From positions 9,014,491 through 9,078,490 of the forward strand of contig NC_090792.1 of the NCBI RefSeq assembly GCF_040054535.1: DNA of 64,000 nt, in the 5' to 3' direction. The stretch's first letter is position 1, and every line of letters begins with the position of its first letter. Positions 1-26,609 of the stretch are shown here, piece by piece. The DNA comes from Antennarius striatus (Eukaryota > Chordata > Actinopteri > Lophiiformes > Antennariidae). A model generated the notes under the pieces. The model did not search any database. It saw only the letters and a program-made list of their open reading frames with translations, and was not told where the DNA came from. A program made the position numbers and the translations under genes.

Positions 1-3000
1 GCTGGATAAAACGGAATCTCTGCCTGGCCTGAATTTTAACAGTGGAAAATATGCTAAAAATGTTTATACAAGCCAGAAAATATATCACACAGGAATGCTT
101 TGTGTGCCGTACACCGACAACCCCAGACAAACAGAATTCCTCTATGTCGTACATGTCTCTATTTTTAGAAGAAGTAATTACTAGGTGCTGGGATGCTCAT
201 CTCGGTGGTTTCATTCACCTCCTGCAACAATCGGTTACGCGCTGCCAGTCAGTCATGTAGCATGACGTCAGAGACGGACGACATTATGGACTGTCAGCAT
301 GTTGACTGCATAAGCTCTGTCTGAAATGGAAGCGCTGCAGACATCACATTATTAGTAGTAGACTGATGAGTCACTGCGCCCCTCAGTGAGTGAACGTCTG
401 TGTAAACCTAAATCACCTGTCATACACCTGATGATACCCTCTATCATCCACCACCCCCCACCCCCACCCCCCTTATCGTCCAGTTAAAGGCTTCCCAGAC
501 GGGGAAACCATTTTTATTTGACTCTTTTAACATCCGAAATTTACAACCATAGCTTCCAGGTTGTGTGAGTTTATGCCAGCGTTGCGTTAAAATACACCGC
601 TGTCTGGGGGGCTTTGTGTTCAGGGAAGCAACAAAAGAGAAAGTAAGGTCATGCTTATAGCATTAACACACCTTTGTCTGCAAATGTTAACCCTGGCTTA
701 ACAGCCAGGAAACTGGAATTCAAAGAATTGCGCTGAGGGGTTTGGTCATTTCTTTTTATGGAATTCCCCTCATTTTTTCCCCATTAACAGCAGTATACAT
801 TTTTTTCCACACACTAGCACCTGATCTTATTTAATACATGAATTAACATTGTTGTTGCCCAGTTATGGTGTTTGATTATAAGCCATGTGTTTTGAGGGTT
901 GTCTGAAATACAGACCCAATACTACACTATCTCTGTAGCCTTGACTTAGTTAATGGTTACTGGGGTGAGTTAACCACAGTATTGACGCCTCTTTGAAACA
1001 ATGGAGGGTGCTGTATTTTGTTGTTGTACTTTGTGAAAATCCCTAACTTTTTTCTCTGAGATTGTGAAAGAATAATAAGAATTATTTTTATATGCTGCCA
1101 AAATTCTGCTTCAAAAAACTTTTATCGACTATTTAAGTGAGGTTTTGGACAGATTTTTATTAAACCTTTATATTGGAATTTGGAGTGGAAATATGTTAAA
1201 AATATCATTCATAAGGCTTATATTAGGAAATTCTGAATTTATGGATTGATCAAATTTTTTCTGTGTTTTGATCATGAAAGAATTAAAGGAAGGTGTTTAA
1301 TGAGGCAGAAAACTTGTGGGTTGAACAGTCATGGATGCTGAGCCTTTGTGGATGTTTTTCAGTCTCCAAACGCTCTTGTTTTAGTTTGTCATTACTGTGA
1401 TGTGACTTGACAACAGAAATTAAATCCTGATGACTGTTAAAATGTTTGTTTGCACATTTTGCATGTGATGTCTGTAGAAAACAGATGGTTTAAACTAGCC
1501 TGTCCTGCTCACTTCCCCTGTAATAGTCGTTACTTTTATAGACTGCAGTCATTGCCAAAACAATTGGCATTTGGGTTTAAAGCATTATTTCCAGCAAGGG
1601 ATTTTCCTACCAATAAAGTTAATGCTAACAAATTTACTCTTAAAACAGGCAGAAGTCATTGTTTACCATTTTGTCAGTGTCAGTTCAAGAAGGCAACTTG
1701 CTTGAATGTGACAAACATTATTTTGTAGTGTAGTTTAGAATGCATATCATTATCAAACTGTCTAACATGAAGGTAATGGCTGTCAACTTTATAGAGGCTT
1801 TAACAAAAGTAAAACAAATGGATGCACACAAGCCAGAGGGGTGATGCAAAAGTAGATATAATAAAATTAGGTAATATAAAGAAAAATAAACAGCGTAATT
1901 GGAAATGATGTATACAAAAACTTGTATGTATATTTTGAAAGGCGTAATTTGAAGTTTTCTAGTCCTTCGTATCTGCAGCAGGCTGCCACACCAATGAGCA
2001 TGACTCATGACTGCAGAGACAAGTTGTAAGCGTTTGCAGCTGTGTTGAAGAATCTTTTACTGTCTCTGTCATCATGGCTGCTTATTATTCGGAGGTATCC
2101 TAACTGGTAAAAACAGGACATACATGCATGGAGAGCGACTGTCAGGAGCAGATTGGAAACACGGCGCTGCACTGGACCAGACGCGTTACTCCTCTGAGAA
2201 GTGCATATCGGCCAGATAATTTACATTCCTTTGCATGTTCTATTTCAACAAAGTCAGGGAATGGTGCAGCAACTCTGTTTTTCACAAATCATGTGGTGTG
2301 GTATCAGACACAGATAATGGCTGCCTGTAAAGTCCATATCTAAAGTGGTCACTTAAATGTGAATGGTTCTGAGTCGGTGATCAAGTGAGCCCTAGATGAG
2401 TCCAACAGTATCACCGTCTACTGTTGATGTACAGCTCAGCCTGACTTTTCCTGGAACAACGAGATATAGTTGATGGCTATGTGTGATTATTTATTCACTA
2501 GAAGAGAGCAAACCTGTGGATCTGTGCTTTTCCTTCCCTGCCTGTTATCACTGCAGTCTGCAGAACCGTAGCTATTATTATAAATGAATTCTTGTTAGGA
2601 CGAAGGAGGAAGGGCGTTTCAGATGCACCACATCTCAAACCAGAAAAGGTTTCCTTGTTCTAGTTCTTGGAGGTGTACTGAATGTGTGTCATCGCTACGC
2701 CATCTACTCTGTGATTTGTTACGGAGCGTAAACTCCTGAGCGTTCTCTCGTGGTCAGCTCCTGCCTGCCAGCTCCATCGTGTCTCTTAGCGTGTGAACCG
2801 TTGTGAAGGAACGGCTCGATGTGGATTGTGGAGCGAGTTGTGCAGCTGAACGAGTCTCTCATGAGCTCAGTACTGACTCATGGAAAGTTAGAGGATGCCA
2901 GAGGGTGTGTGTGTGTGAATTTACTGAAATGCAGTTTGATTCCTCTTGTGAAGCCCATCATCCAGCTGCAAAATTTTTTTTCATAACTTCTGAAATCAGT

Positions 3001-3907
3001 AATGCTCACATGAGAGCGATCCTCGTGCCCCCTTGAGTTTGGTTATATCCTCTTCTTGAGCTGCATGATGATACACGTCTAATAATGAACATACAGTGTT
3101 CTGGTTGTCAACACTGGTGAAAGAAGCTACTTATGGGACCATCAACACCAAGTGATCATCTCCATCTGCACATACCAATATTACTGTCATGATTTATTTT
3201 ACCTACTCTTGGTCAGTGATGCATCAGTCTTAAAATGACAGAACAGTTTCATTTCTTAAGCTGGCAGAACAGGTTTACATCTTTACCCTTTGAATAATGA
3301 AGGAAATGGAGCTCCATTCTCACACCACCGTGACTTCACATGTTTAGGAAACATTTGTGAGTTAAATTAGCCGTTCGGCTAAAGAGAATATGAAACTTAA
3401 TATGTGTCTCAGAATTTAAAACATAGAGCAATGAAGGCACACTATAGCTGCTACTCCCTTTCACCTTTTTTTTTGTCATCAGTTTCCTATTCTCTGTTTT
3501 TCCAAGGTTCAGCCTTCAGCAGTCAGGAGAACAAGAGGAAATGGTTGGGTTTTCCACAGAATATGCACCGTTTTAATTTAGACTATGTCAGTAATAATTT
3601 GAGCTGCAGTAGACGTTTCACTGCAAACCTCTTTTTTGTGTCTCAGGCTCGGCACAGAAACTCTTTTATTGGGTTCTGGATAGAATTCTGTTCCCTGTTA
3701 CTAGAAAAAAAAATCATCTGAGGCTGTTGTAAGATGGTGTTTTGTGAAAAAACAATACATAACATATTGTATGGTCCCCACAATACAATTCAGGAAAAAG
3801 TTAGTATGTCGGAATTATTTGTGGGTCTTCCTTTATTTTTTGATGTTTTACGTTTCCATCTCTGGCACCTGACACCCATCTGTTTGTTTTGCTCTCATCC
3901 ATCCCAG
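1..3907. other. Upstream or first-intron sequence of plekhg3; no exon supported
   Basis: No open frame here resembles a known protein, and no ATG exon could be joined with confidence to the first plekhg3 exon at 3908. That exon begins with the last two bases of a codon, so the preceding coding exon must end in phase 1 (one leftover base). It lies either in this stretch or left of the window. The sequence is mostly AT-rich. It has a C-rich run near 452-472 and one perfect CRE palindrome at 263-270. Short open frames in this interval look random in composition and are not annotated. Confidence 0.6.
263..270. promoter_or_regulatory. CRE-like palindrome TGACGTCA
   Basis: A perfect 8-bp cAMP-response-element palindrome, the consensus bound by CREB/ATF family factors. 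It lies 3.6 kb upstream of the first plekhg3 exon seen here, so it could belong to a plekhg3 promoter or first intron. No TATA box or CpG-dense block adjoins it. The motif is certain; its function is inferred. Confidence 0.35.
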
Positions 3908-17089
<13,182 letters not shown>

Positions 17090-17210
17090 GCTCAGTTCAT
17101 TTTTAACTGCAGGGATCTCAATGTGACGTCGTCTTCCAATCACCTGGTTCCTCTCAACGTCTCATTCTCACGTTTTACCCCAAAACAACACAACTTGTGT
17201 GACGGTGACT

Positions 17211-17223
17211 TCACTAGAGGGCA
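17211..17223 (+). promoter_or_regulatory. CTCF-like core motif in plekhg3 3' UTR
   Basis: TCACTAGAGGGCA on the + strand, one base off the CCASYAGRKGGCR core at its first position. It is about 120 bases after the plekhg3 stop. It has the opposite orientation to the motifs at 8201 and 23634. Confidence 0.3.
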
Positions 17224-17357
17224 AGTGGTGGCACCGTGAAAAGGATACGATTGGTAATTTTGGTCTTAAACAGGTGCTTTCAAAATTTGTATATTGGGTG
17301 TTTGTTTGCACTGTATAACACATAAATGTAAAAATAAGTGTTTGGTTCTGTGTAACA

Positions 17358-17760
17358 ATTAAAGATAAAGTTTTATTTTGTTATGATGGTTCCCTCCCAC
17401 AGTTGATTCTTTTGCTATAATAATGAAATAATTATTTATCTTTGTACACTGTCAGCTAGAGGTTCCAGGAAAACAAAGATTTCATTGAGGGTTGAGAAGC
17501 CGGAGGTTCACCAAAGATGGTTACCCTTTAACGTTTGTTGATTTTTGATGCGCATCACAATAGTCACATGATCCCACGTCTACTGAAGCTGCTTCAAAAC
17601 TGTTCTCACAAACTCACTGGAGCTTTTATGTTTCTCAAGTTGTATATTTTTCTCTAATATTATTTATGATATATATCAGTCTCGTGTAAATACTGACAAT
17701 TAGCAACTCTTTTTACGTTTCCATTTTAGAAAATATATTGTTTGGTAAATTTTGAATAAA
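17358..17760 (+). terminator. plekhg3: plekhg3 polyadenylation signals
   Basis: An ATTAAA hexamer at 17358-17363 and an AATAAA at 17755-17760 follow the plekhg3 stop (17087-17089). They suggest two possible 3' ends, with 3' UTRs of roughly 0.3 and 0.7 kb. The second is followed by T-rich and GT-containing sequence. Which one is used cannot be told from sequence. Confidence 0.55.
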
Positions 17761-18577
17761 AACAAATGATAAGCGTCCACAGTCGTCCTCTCTGCCCTTT
17801 CATGCATCAGAGACAGAACGTCTCTGTGTTTCAGTGAGTCCGTGAACTCGTGTCAATAGATTCCATGATCCAGGAGTTAGATGGTTTCTAGTGGTTCCAT
17901 CTGAAAGATGTCAGGACAGGTCATGGAAGAATTGAATGGAAGATAAAACACAGGTTTTAGGAAGAATGCTGCTCTCATGTTTACATATTACGTTGTAATA
18001 ATCCAATTAAAGAAGATTCCTTGTGAAACTAAAATCTGAAAAACTGAAAAGATTTTTTATATTTTTTTTTTGCATTGGCCTGTTGACTGTAAAGTTAAAA
18101 AAAAATAATAATTAAAGACTCGTATGTAATAGTGTTTTAAGAACAAAATGAAGATTCTATTAGAACAGAACAGGTGTTCTTTGGATTTGTTCAGTGTTCT
18201 GTAACAGCCTGCAGGTTCTGTGTGAGCTCTGGATTCATGTTTGTAACTCTTTTATCTAGGATTTACTATCAATTAGGTTGAGAATTAGATCTGAAGTTCC
18301 CTGTAGCACACACACTTTGTTTTTCGCAGTCCTTTCAACATGCGATGCGTTCATCTCCAACACGACAGGTCGTCATACGTGTTCACAGTTAGCATCAAGC
18401 TAATATTAACACACAGGAAGTCCGTAAGACCGCTTTTCACAATAAAAGCGTGACGACTGCACACTTTGAAGAGCATTTTTATTTTGGAGCAAACACCAGA
18501 ACACACATTCTGTTTGTGTGTTTAACACATTCACACACTCATGACACCAAACGAAAGACTGGAGTTTAAATCGCACC

Positions 18578-18586
18578 TATAAAAAA
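18578..18586 (+). promoter_or_regulatory. TATA-like box upstream of globin X
   Basis: TATAAAAAA lies 112 bases upstream of the globin X ATG. Transcription starting about 30 bases downstream would give a 5' leader of about 80 bases. The 17761-18577 stretch between plekhg3 and this box shows no gene. Confidence 0.4.
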
Positions 18587-18689
18587 CCAGCGACACGCAT
18601 TCCACATTTACTTAGGATCCTAATTTCTTTGTCCTGGATTGACGGGGGGGAAAAAAAAAATCTGATTTTTTGATTTATTTATATGAAGA

Positions 18690-21600
18690 ATGGGCTGCGC
18701 AATATCAGGTCTGGCAGCAAAAGCAGAGTTTGAGGAGAAGAGCCCGGAGGATGCGGCGGTGTGTCCTCCGGAGGAGCAGATCCACATGATCAAGGAGTCG
18801 TGGAAAGTTATCCGGGACGACATCGCCAAAGTTGGGATTATAATGTTCGTCAGGTAAAGCTTTCCGTCCTGCTTTGTACTTTTCCAGTGTTTGGTGCATG
18901 GAGAAACTATTGATGAGTGAATGTATGCAGTTTGATGAGCTGCAGGATAAACTGTAGGATCAAGATTGACTGCCTTCTATCAGTTTTTAATAATCCACGA
19001 ATAAATTCGTGCTTTTTGTAAATTTAATATATGACCCTGTGGATGTGGATTACTAGTTTGGAGGATTATTTTTACAGTGTAATAAAAACAAGACGTGCTC
19101 TAAATGTTTAGGTGCAATCTGATGGAACTGATGTCCTCAGTTTAACCATAATCTAACCTTTGAGCTGCATTCTGACCTGCTGTCCGGAGACAGAGAAGGT
19201 CTGCAGAGACACCTTTGATCCATTGTCCACGGTGACACGTGTTTGACCTTTCCATACATTCCAGGAACTGAAGCATCCAGCATCCTTCAGCCTTCTGATC
19301 CACAGCTTTTCACTGAGAGCTGGGAGCACAATTCCCCTCCTCCCCTCTTATCACTTCACATCACATCTTGACAGCATTACATAATAACCCACAGCTCCAG
19401 GTCTGCCATTCTAACGCACAATTAAAGGCATGAGCCATCACCGAAATACATTTTATCAATTATGATAACGACCGCTGTCCTGGAAACTGTTTCTGGGCTT
19501 TGATGGGGGAATCAAACAAATGAAACAACAGGGTGATGAAGAGGCTGCAGATTGTGGTTCTTCTGTAAAAATGAAATACCAGGCGTACTGCTAGGAGCCA
19601 ATTAAGAACATGTGTCCCCTGGGTGACCTCAGCATTTGAAGAGGCTGATCTTAACATGATAGCCCAGAAACAGACGAGCCGGTCTCACGGGTCAGGGCCA
19701 GCACAGGGCCCCCGAGCTGTCAGGCTCTGATTGACACAGATGAACAATAATTGTTACAGTAAAACTGCAAATTGGATTCATTTGTTTTTCACTGTGTTCT
19801 TAAGAGACCATCCTCCATGGCAACGGGATGTTCCTCTGTCAAATTTAAGTATAAAAGAATGAAGATGCTTGTGGGATCTATTCATCAGAGTATAAATAGG
19901 TAACAACACAACCTCTCAACAGCAATTAAAATTCCACCAGAGCCTCATGGCGCTGTATTGTGTGCAAACTGTATGTAGGCTGTTGGATGCTCACATGTGA
20001 GTTTGTGTCCCTGTTCCTCTCCACAACGAAGCTGGTGAGCAGGAGGCATGAGGTTTACACACAACTGTGTGCCGACATATGAGGATTTATAAACGCTTAG
20101 TAGAGAAATAAAGCGTCCTCATTGAGTGTGTCTGCTTCATCAGGTGTAGAGCAGCTCATGGTTTGAACAGGAGACATCAGAAAGATCTACTCCATTTATC
20201 TACCCATCAACCACCTGTTGTGAGCATCCAATGTATTTAACCATGAGGACTCTTTTGTTTTCTGTCCACAAATACATGTTGATGAGAAAATACAAAAACG
20301 ATGAACCCGAATGAATCAAACTGTATTTTAGATTTGGGCTTTAGCATCAGCCGAAGCCCAAATCCTCCCTCTTCTCCTGTTGTTTTCCCTCTGGTTTCAT
20401 GCTTAAGAAGCAGAATTCCACTAAGCATTGCATCTCATTGTGAGCACATACAGTATCCAAAGGAGGCGAGTGTGTACACTGACTAATCACGGGTGGCTCA
20501 GCTGGAGACCGAGAGGCTCTCTGATTGGATGGGAGCATAAACTCTTCTCTTGAGGACACTGATTCAGGTTAGATCAGTAAAAAGAAAACCTCTTTAGCAG
20601 AGGCAGTGAACTGTTCTCAGACTCTGATCCGGATTGATGTAGATCTGGGTAGCTAAGAAAACAGCTGTAGGCTGTAATAACCGGGGCAAAGGCATAGAAT
20701 GACATCAGAAGGCACAATCAGATCTCTATTGACAGCATGGGGTGGAGAAAAGCTTCTCATCACAATGAGGATGATTCACAGCCAGCGTGGTGAGGACAGT
20801 TGTGTGACTGTCCACGCTGGACACTGTTTTTATGTCATGCTGGTTGGGAAAGCCTGGGAGACTTCACTTCAGTGGTGATTGAGTAGAAGCAGCTCATGGA
20901 TGCTCTGTGTTCCATCGTTGTTTTCATGACAGGTTGTTTGAGACCCACCCTGAATGCAAAGACGTCTTCTTCCTCTTCCGAGACGTGGAGGACCTGGAGG
21001 GCTTGAGGAGCAGCCGGGAGCTGAGGGCACACGGCCTACGGTCAGTCAGCCAGTCTGAACAGGCTCAGGTTTCTACACCATCCAGTTCACTTCAGTTTAT
21101 CGTCATTCAGACATGAATGAGATTCATCAACCAGGTTCAGCACTTTACCCGTGTTAGAATGTCTTGTTAGGTGTTTGTACAACCTTCCACTGCAGACGTT
21201 GATTGATACAGTTGAAATAGAAGCTGATTTTAAATGCAAATGAACTTTAGGAATGTTTTAGAATATCTTAATAATATTAAGTATATAATTTGGATTATAA
21301 TGAAATGGTAAAAAATACATACATTAACAATAAGAACAAACTGATCCATTCCAACTTATTTTATTTTATTACTTGTTGGGGCCGACAGGAGAAACAGTTG
21401 TTAGAACTCAAATTCTAGATACAAAAATATATTTTAGGGCCATCAGTGAAGGATAATGATTATGATTTCTCCTTTTTTTATTACAAACTACAGCGTCTAA
21501 CTAGATGATATTAATAATAATAATAATAATAATAATAATGGATTCGATTTATATAGCGCTTTTCTGGACACTCAAAGACGGTTTTACATCGGATCCATTA

Positions 21601-24097
21601 TTCATTCACTCCTCATTCATACTTGGTGATGGTAAACTACATGCGTAGCCACAGCTGCCCTGGGGCAGACTGACAGAGGAGTGGCTGCCAATCTGCACCT
21701 ACGGCCCCTCTGACCACCACCGGAACAATCACACACATTCACGCACCAGCAAGTGCCCCTCTGGAGGCAAAAAGGGTGAAGTGTCTTGCCCAAGGACACA
21801 ACAACAAATGACTTGAACCGCCGATCTTAAATCATTGGACGACCTGCTCTACCACTGAGCCACGGTCACCCCTGATAGGTAAATAGAATAATAAATAGGT
21901 AAACACAGTGATATCACATGTTCTCCATATATTCTGCCATGTTTCAAGATGCAAATTGGTATTTACGCCTCACAAACATTTAGATTCTACTTTGGGTGCA
22001 CAGTATTCAGTATTATTGTAAAACAACTCGGGGCTGTACTTTTAATATTGTGTTTTTTTGGGGGGGACTACTTTCAGGGGTGAAGTAATAATACTTAGTG
22101 TTTGTGAGCAGTGATTTCTAACCTTGAGCTCCCACAGTCCAACCAGATGAGCTTAAGAACTACTTTAAATATTTATTCCATAAACATTGATCTTACAAAA
22201 CAAGGCATAGTGTGGAATAGTAGCCGCCCTGGTCCAGGCTGTTCGCCGTCCTAATTGTGTTTTCCTCTTGAACACAAACATTTTGCTCCATTTGCGTGGT
22301 GGAATCGACAAAGTTGTTTTGGTCTTTTCAATGGAAAAATATTTCATATCACTTACTCATCTGTAAAGGCAGTGTAATTTTCCCCAGCACCCACCTTGGG
22401 TTTAGATTTGCAGACGGCTCCCCTCATAGCAGGCAGAGAAACCCCCCCCCCCATGTACTCATATCACGATGACATTATTCACCACTTTGCTGCAGATCTC
22501 AGCCACTTGCTCATTGTTTCCCAGGATGCAGCTGGACAGTGTTCGTCTACAAATGAGGCCAGGGCCGCCCATTATTGCCTGAGGACATGACATTATAGGA
22601 GCGACACACATGCAAAATGTTACACATCCAAGCATGAACTGGACGCTGGGAAGACCAAACGGTCCTCCAGCCACACACTCAGGACATGTACACAAATATC
22701 AACGGCGGCAGCATGAAAGACAGAACTGAGCGCTTAGCCGACTCTAATCTTTTGTTCTGTATTCATCTTCAAAACTGTCACACACATAATGTGCAGTGGA
22801 GGCACACACAACAGCAAAACAACAAAGGACATTGATCCGCTGGTGTTTTGTGTTGGGAAACATGTTTACAGGAGGATGAAGTACTGAGGATTGAGTTGGA
22901 TTTACTTCAAGTGTGAGTCAAACAAACAATAGACTTTATTTGTGGATTTTGAAGCCTTTCAACACAAAAGAATCACACTTATCTACAGTAGAGGTTTATC
23001 AGTTAAGACTAGTGAATCTCCATGTTTCTCTTTTAGGGTGATGTCTTTCATCGAGAAATGCGTGGCTCGACTGGACCAACAGGAGAGACTTGAAGCTCTG
23101 GCGGTGGAGCTGGGAAAAAGTCATTATCATTACAATGCTCCTCCTAAGTACTACAGTGTAAGAGTCCAATGATGCTGAACACCATCTGTGTCTGTGATGC
23201 TACTACAGAGACCCCACACTCTCATTTGAAGTGAAATTGTAGTTGTTTTTCAGATTCAACATCGTTCTGAGAGCCATAAAAGCACAGCAGCAGATTTGAC
23301 GAATCCAAAGAAACTACAATTCCACACGATCTCACACCACCTCAGAGATACAAGTACATTAGTAAACATCTGATTATTTTCCAGTATGTAGGAGCAGAAT
23401 TCATCTGTGCCGTGCAGCCCATTCTGAAGGACGGGTGGACTGCAGAGCTGGAAGAGGCGTGGAAGGTGAGGGCTGTTGTGGTGTGACGTGATGTTAGAGA
23501 CCCCCCCCACTAAACCATTCTTGGTAATGTGCTGTAAAAGAGGCCTGATCTGTGCATCCTAGCAGCAGAAGTGACGTTTGTGATAATAAATGTTTTTTTA
23601 ACCATCTATTTTGATCTACAGAAATGGGCTCTGCTGCCCTCTAGTGGGACCTGTTAGTTATGACACGAATATTTATCAGGCATAATAAAAACGCTCGTAA
23701 ATTATAAACCACAGAAACACAACAGGTTCATCATGATTAAAAGCTTTTTGTCATCTTCCAGCCTTCTTCTTTCACACGTCAACTGCCATGTCAAACATTT
23801 AGCACCAACCATATTGACAGAATTTCATTTCAACCTTACAAATTACATTGAACAAATTATTTATCCTCTGCTTTGGCACACATTTTTGGGCAACCCAACT
23901 CTTTAAGTGATTCAGTATAAAAAAAACCTCTTTGTTACACATAATGGTAACCTAATGCAGTGTGTGTTGTGGTCCAGACCCTGTTCGTGTACGTGACCAG
24001 CCTCATGAGGCGGGGATACCAGGAGGAGAGCGCCCGACAGCGGCACCTGGCTAACTCCCCAAGGCAAAGGCCCGACAAGAGGAACACAGCACTCTGA
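18690..24097 (+). CDS. gbx: Globin X, membrane-anchored globin (5 exons, 197 aa)
   Basis: Heme globin of the ancient globin X lineage, kept in fish, amphibians and some reptiles and lost in mammals. Exons: 18690-18853, 20933-21040, 23037-23157, 23385-23465, 23978-24097, all GT-AG and summing to 198 codons. The N-terminus is MGCAISGLAAK: Gly2 is a myristoylation site and Cys3 a palmitoylation site, matching the known plasma-membrane anchoring of fish globin X. The heme-pocket residues are present: CD-corner Phe in FFLF (67-70), distal His88 (RAHGLRVM), proximal His120 (GKSHYHY). Cys63 and Cys139 correspond to the pair reported to form a disulphide in zebrafish globin X. Introns fall at the globin B12.2 and G7.0 positions plus two extra sites in helices E and H (about E10.2 and H10.0), the arrangement I recall for globin X. 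The ATG is the only one giving the conserved MGC start. Proposed roles are nitrite reduction, redox protection or signalling rather than bulk O2 transport. Confidence 0.95.
21512..21539. repeat. (AAT)n microsatellite
   Basis: Nine or so ATA/AAT units directly preceding a dispersed repeat at 21541 in globin X intron 2. Such a simple repeat at the end of a retroposed element is common. Confidence 0.9.
21541..21872 (+). repeat. Dispersed fish repeat (TATATAGCGCTTTTCT ... CCACTGAGCCACGG type)
   Basis: It begins with the hallmark TTTATATAGCGCTTTTCT and continues through GCCACAGCTGCCCTGGGGCA, a block rich in CACACACATTCACGCACC, GTGTCTTGCCCAAGGACAC, and the end CTACCACTGAGCCACGG. I recognise this order from a very common dispersed repeat in teleost genomes. 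I cannot give its database name. It sits in globin X intron 2 (21041-23036) and has no coding capacity. Confidence 0.7.
23634..23647 (-). promoter_or_regulatory. CTCF-like core motif
   Basis: The - strand reads CCACTAGAGGGCAG, a full match to the CTCF core. It lies in the last globin X intron (23466-23977). Confidence 0.4.
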
Positions 24098-24589
24098 GAT
24101 GTATTCAACACAATCCAGACTATCTACCAGCTCAGCACAGAATTGTATATACTGTATTTACTGTTGTCTTTTGTACATCGCTCATATTGAACACTTATTA
24201 TTTGCTACTTTATCACAAAACAAACAAACCTGCAGTGACTTTTAACAAAGCACTTTATTTCTGAACGTAACCTGCTACAGGACTCAGGAGCCTGATGAAA
24301 TGATACACGTCTGACAGTATTCTGGCTGTAGGTATTCCTGCTTTGTAATGAGAAAAAATATTCGTAGCCAAAACCTTGTCTCTGTATTTATAACTCAATG
24401 CCTTCAAGTAAATCTACAATTTTCAACAATATTGAGGACTATCTACTGATTTAGAAAAAAAAAATTACTCAGATTAAATCTAAATGTGGACATTCAGTGG
24501 TTTTCAACAACTGAAAGAGGACAGTTTGGCAGGTGCAACCGGTCCAAGACAAAAGTGTAAAATAATATTCATTGTACTTCAAACAGGTC

Positions 24590-24595
24590 AATAAA
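24590..24595 (+). terminator. gbx: globin X polyadenylation signal
   Basis: AATAAA lies 0.5 kb past the globin X stop. The gene is convergent with srp14, whose stop is at 25200-25202. That leaves about 0.6 kb between this signal and the srp14 coding end, which must also hold the srp14 3' UTR. No canonical AATAAA for srp14 was seen on the - strand here. Confidence 0.55.
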
Positions 24596-25199
24596 GACAT
24601 ACAGGTAGATTTTTAAAAAGCTTCAGGAAAAAATACATCAAGGTTGACGTGACTTTTTTCAGCACATCTGAGCAACTTAAGATTAATTCAATTTGGTTTT
24701 GATAATAAAGAATTTTTCGTGATTCTAATGTCTGGATTACTAAATATCTTTCTCGTGAGGCATCTGAACTGAAGCATGGCAACACAGCGTACGAGCTAGC
24801 CACATACAGAACATAAATAAGGCCTCTAGTTATTAAATACAATAACAGGCTACTGATGTCCATGGGTTTGGCTCCTGAAGGGGGCCGGGGCTCAAAGTCC
24901 TGATTCTGAAGCAAAAAATGGTGGAGATTCAATACATTTGATTACTTTATCCTGTATGGGTGGCAAGAAATCTTCAGTTCCTATTCCAGATCACCAATGG
25001 CACTGAGCAACCAGGGATAAGAAAATCCCATGAAAAGAAAAAAAGGCATAAAATCAAGTCGAGTCACTGGGTGGATGAAAATGATGCTGAGGCCTCAGGA
25101 ACAAATCCTGGTGAGACAACAAAACCAAGGCCTTTCCCATTCCCTCGGACAGTTCATGCCAGTTTAGTTACCAAATTGTTATGTTGTAGAGTCTGTTGC

Positions 25200-26609
25200 T
25201 CATTGGGTGGCTTTGGTTTTCTTGCTTTTGCTTTTCTTATCTTTCTTCTTGAGTCCATCCATGTGAGCTCTAAGAAGGTTGGAGTATGCCTGTATAGAGA
25301 AATTATGGTTTAGGGTAAAATTTCCACAGTCCTTTCATCAGAGAGGCTCTTGATATAAATGGATAATGCACAACAATCAACGAGAGCTAATCAAGAAAAT
25401 TTGTTTTGATCCAGGACAAATCTTTCCAAACAATACTGATATCAAAACGAGCTAAACTTACCATCTGAAACTTGATTACTTCTTTTGTGCTGACCTGAAA
25501 TAGCAAGAAATGAGAAATCAGTATGTATAGTATTGAACAACAAAATAGGAAATACAGTACACGAAAGCTTACCACTGTGCTAATTTTCTTCTTGCCTTCC
25601 GATGCTCTGATGAGGCATTTGTTATCTGCAGGTTCGAATGACTCAGTGTGACCCTTTCGAGGGACAGGCTTGGTCCTCCCGTCATCTGAAAAGTGTAATT
25701 ACATCTCACTGGAGTTGCTTACAGAAAAGTAGAGACTCAAAACTAATTGCACTTGACAGATAACTGTAAATGGCACTGAGCAGTTCTTACATTTCTTTAG
25801 AGTGATGACAACACTGCCAGATGTTCTGCACTTCTGGAAAAGCCTTGTGAGCTCTGTGAGGAACTGAAGAACATAAGGAAATGGCACAAGAGTTGAGCAA
25901 TGTGAATGGTCAGAAATGATGGCAGCAGTTGATCTCAGCATCATAATTCAACACAAGACATCTCCACTGCTGACTACACACCCAGTTAATGAACACCTAA
26001 TATAGAAGAATACAAATCTGAGGCTTTGGTTGTACTGCCTTATGCAGAAAGGTGGCTCTTACTTTAACCTCCTCCATGTAGATTAAAGGGATTAAAATGT
26101 TAGAAACAGTTAATATCAGACTGACGAGGAGAGAATGACCTGGTGGAAAACCAAAATGTTTGGTATACCAGTAATTAAAGCCATTTTAGGATTAATTAAG
26201 CTGGTGTGGTTTGCTAGTTCTTCGGTATTTAAGTGGCAAGTTTATCATGATGAACGTCACTGAATGAAAACGTTCTAACGATTCTAGGGTTCCGCAAGAC
26301 ATCGGATCCGCAAGTTATAGGTTTTAAAAGCTAAATAAGGTTCCTAATAAATAAGAACGAACAACAATAGAAGTGTTTCATATTGGATAAAAAAACCAAA
26401 CTCTGTGTTAGCTTTGGCTTTTAACTCCATACGGCTGTAGAATGACATGATGAAGCCTAGCTTAATGTTGAGGCTGTTAGCGAGTTATTTGATTAACAAA
26501 CAGCGTGTATTTGTCGTTTCTGAACAAAACAGTCAATAAGACATTAATAATAAGACATTTTTCGCAGTGTGTCATTTGTTCTTACCGCATCATTTTCAAG
26601 CAGAACCAT
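25200..26609 (-). CDS. srp14: Signal recognition particle 14 kDa protein (5 exons, 110 aa)
   Basis: Subunit of the SRP Alu domain. With SRP9 it binds 7SL RNA and slows elongation while the ribosome is targeted to the ER. Exons from the start: 26586-26609, 25791-25863, 25573-25685, 25462-25494, 25200-25289, all GT-AG and totalling 333 nt. The product starts MVLLENDAFLTELTRLFQKC. It keeps the family segments RTSGSVVITLKKYDGRTKP, FEPADNKCLIRA, GKKKISTVVSTKEVIKFQM and AYSNLLRAHMDGLKKKDKK. It ends in a Lys-rich tail (KSKSKKTKATQ) and lacks the long Ala-rich C-terminus of primate SRP14. The start is fixed by the family MVLLE beginning. The upstream region is GC-rich, fitting a housekeeping promoter. 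Confidence 0.96.
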
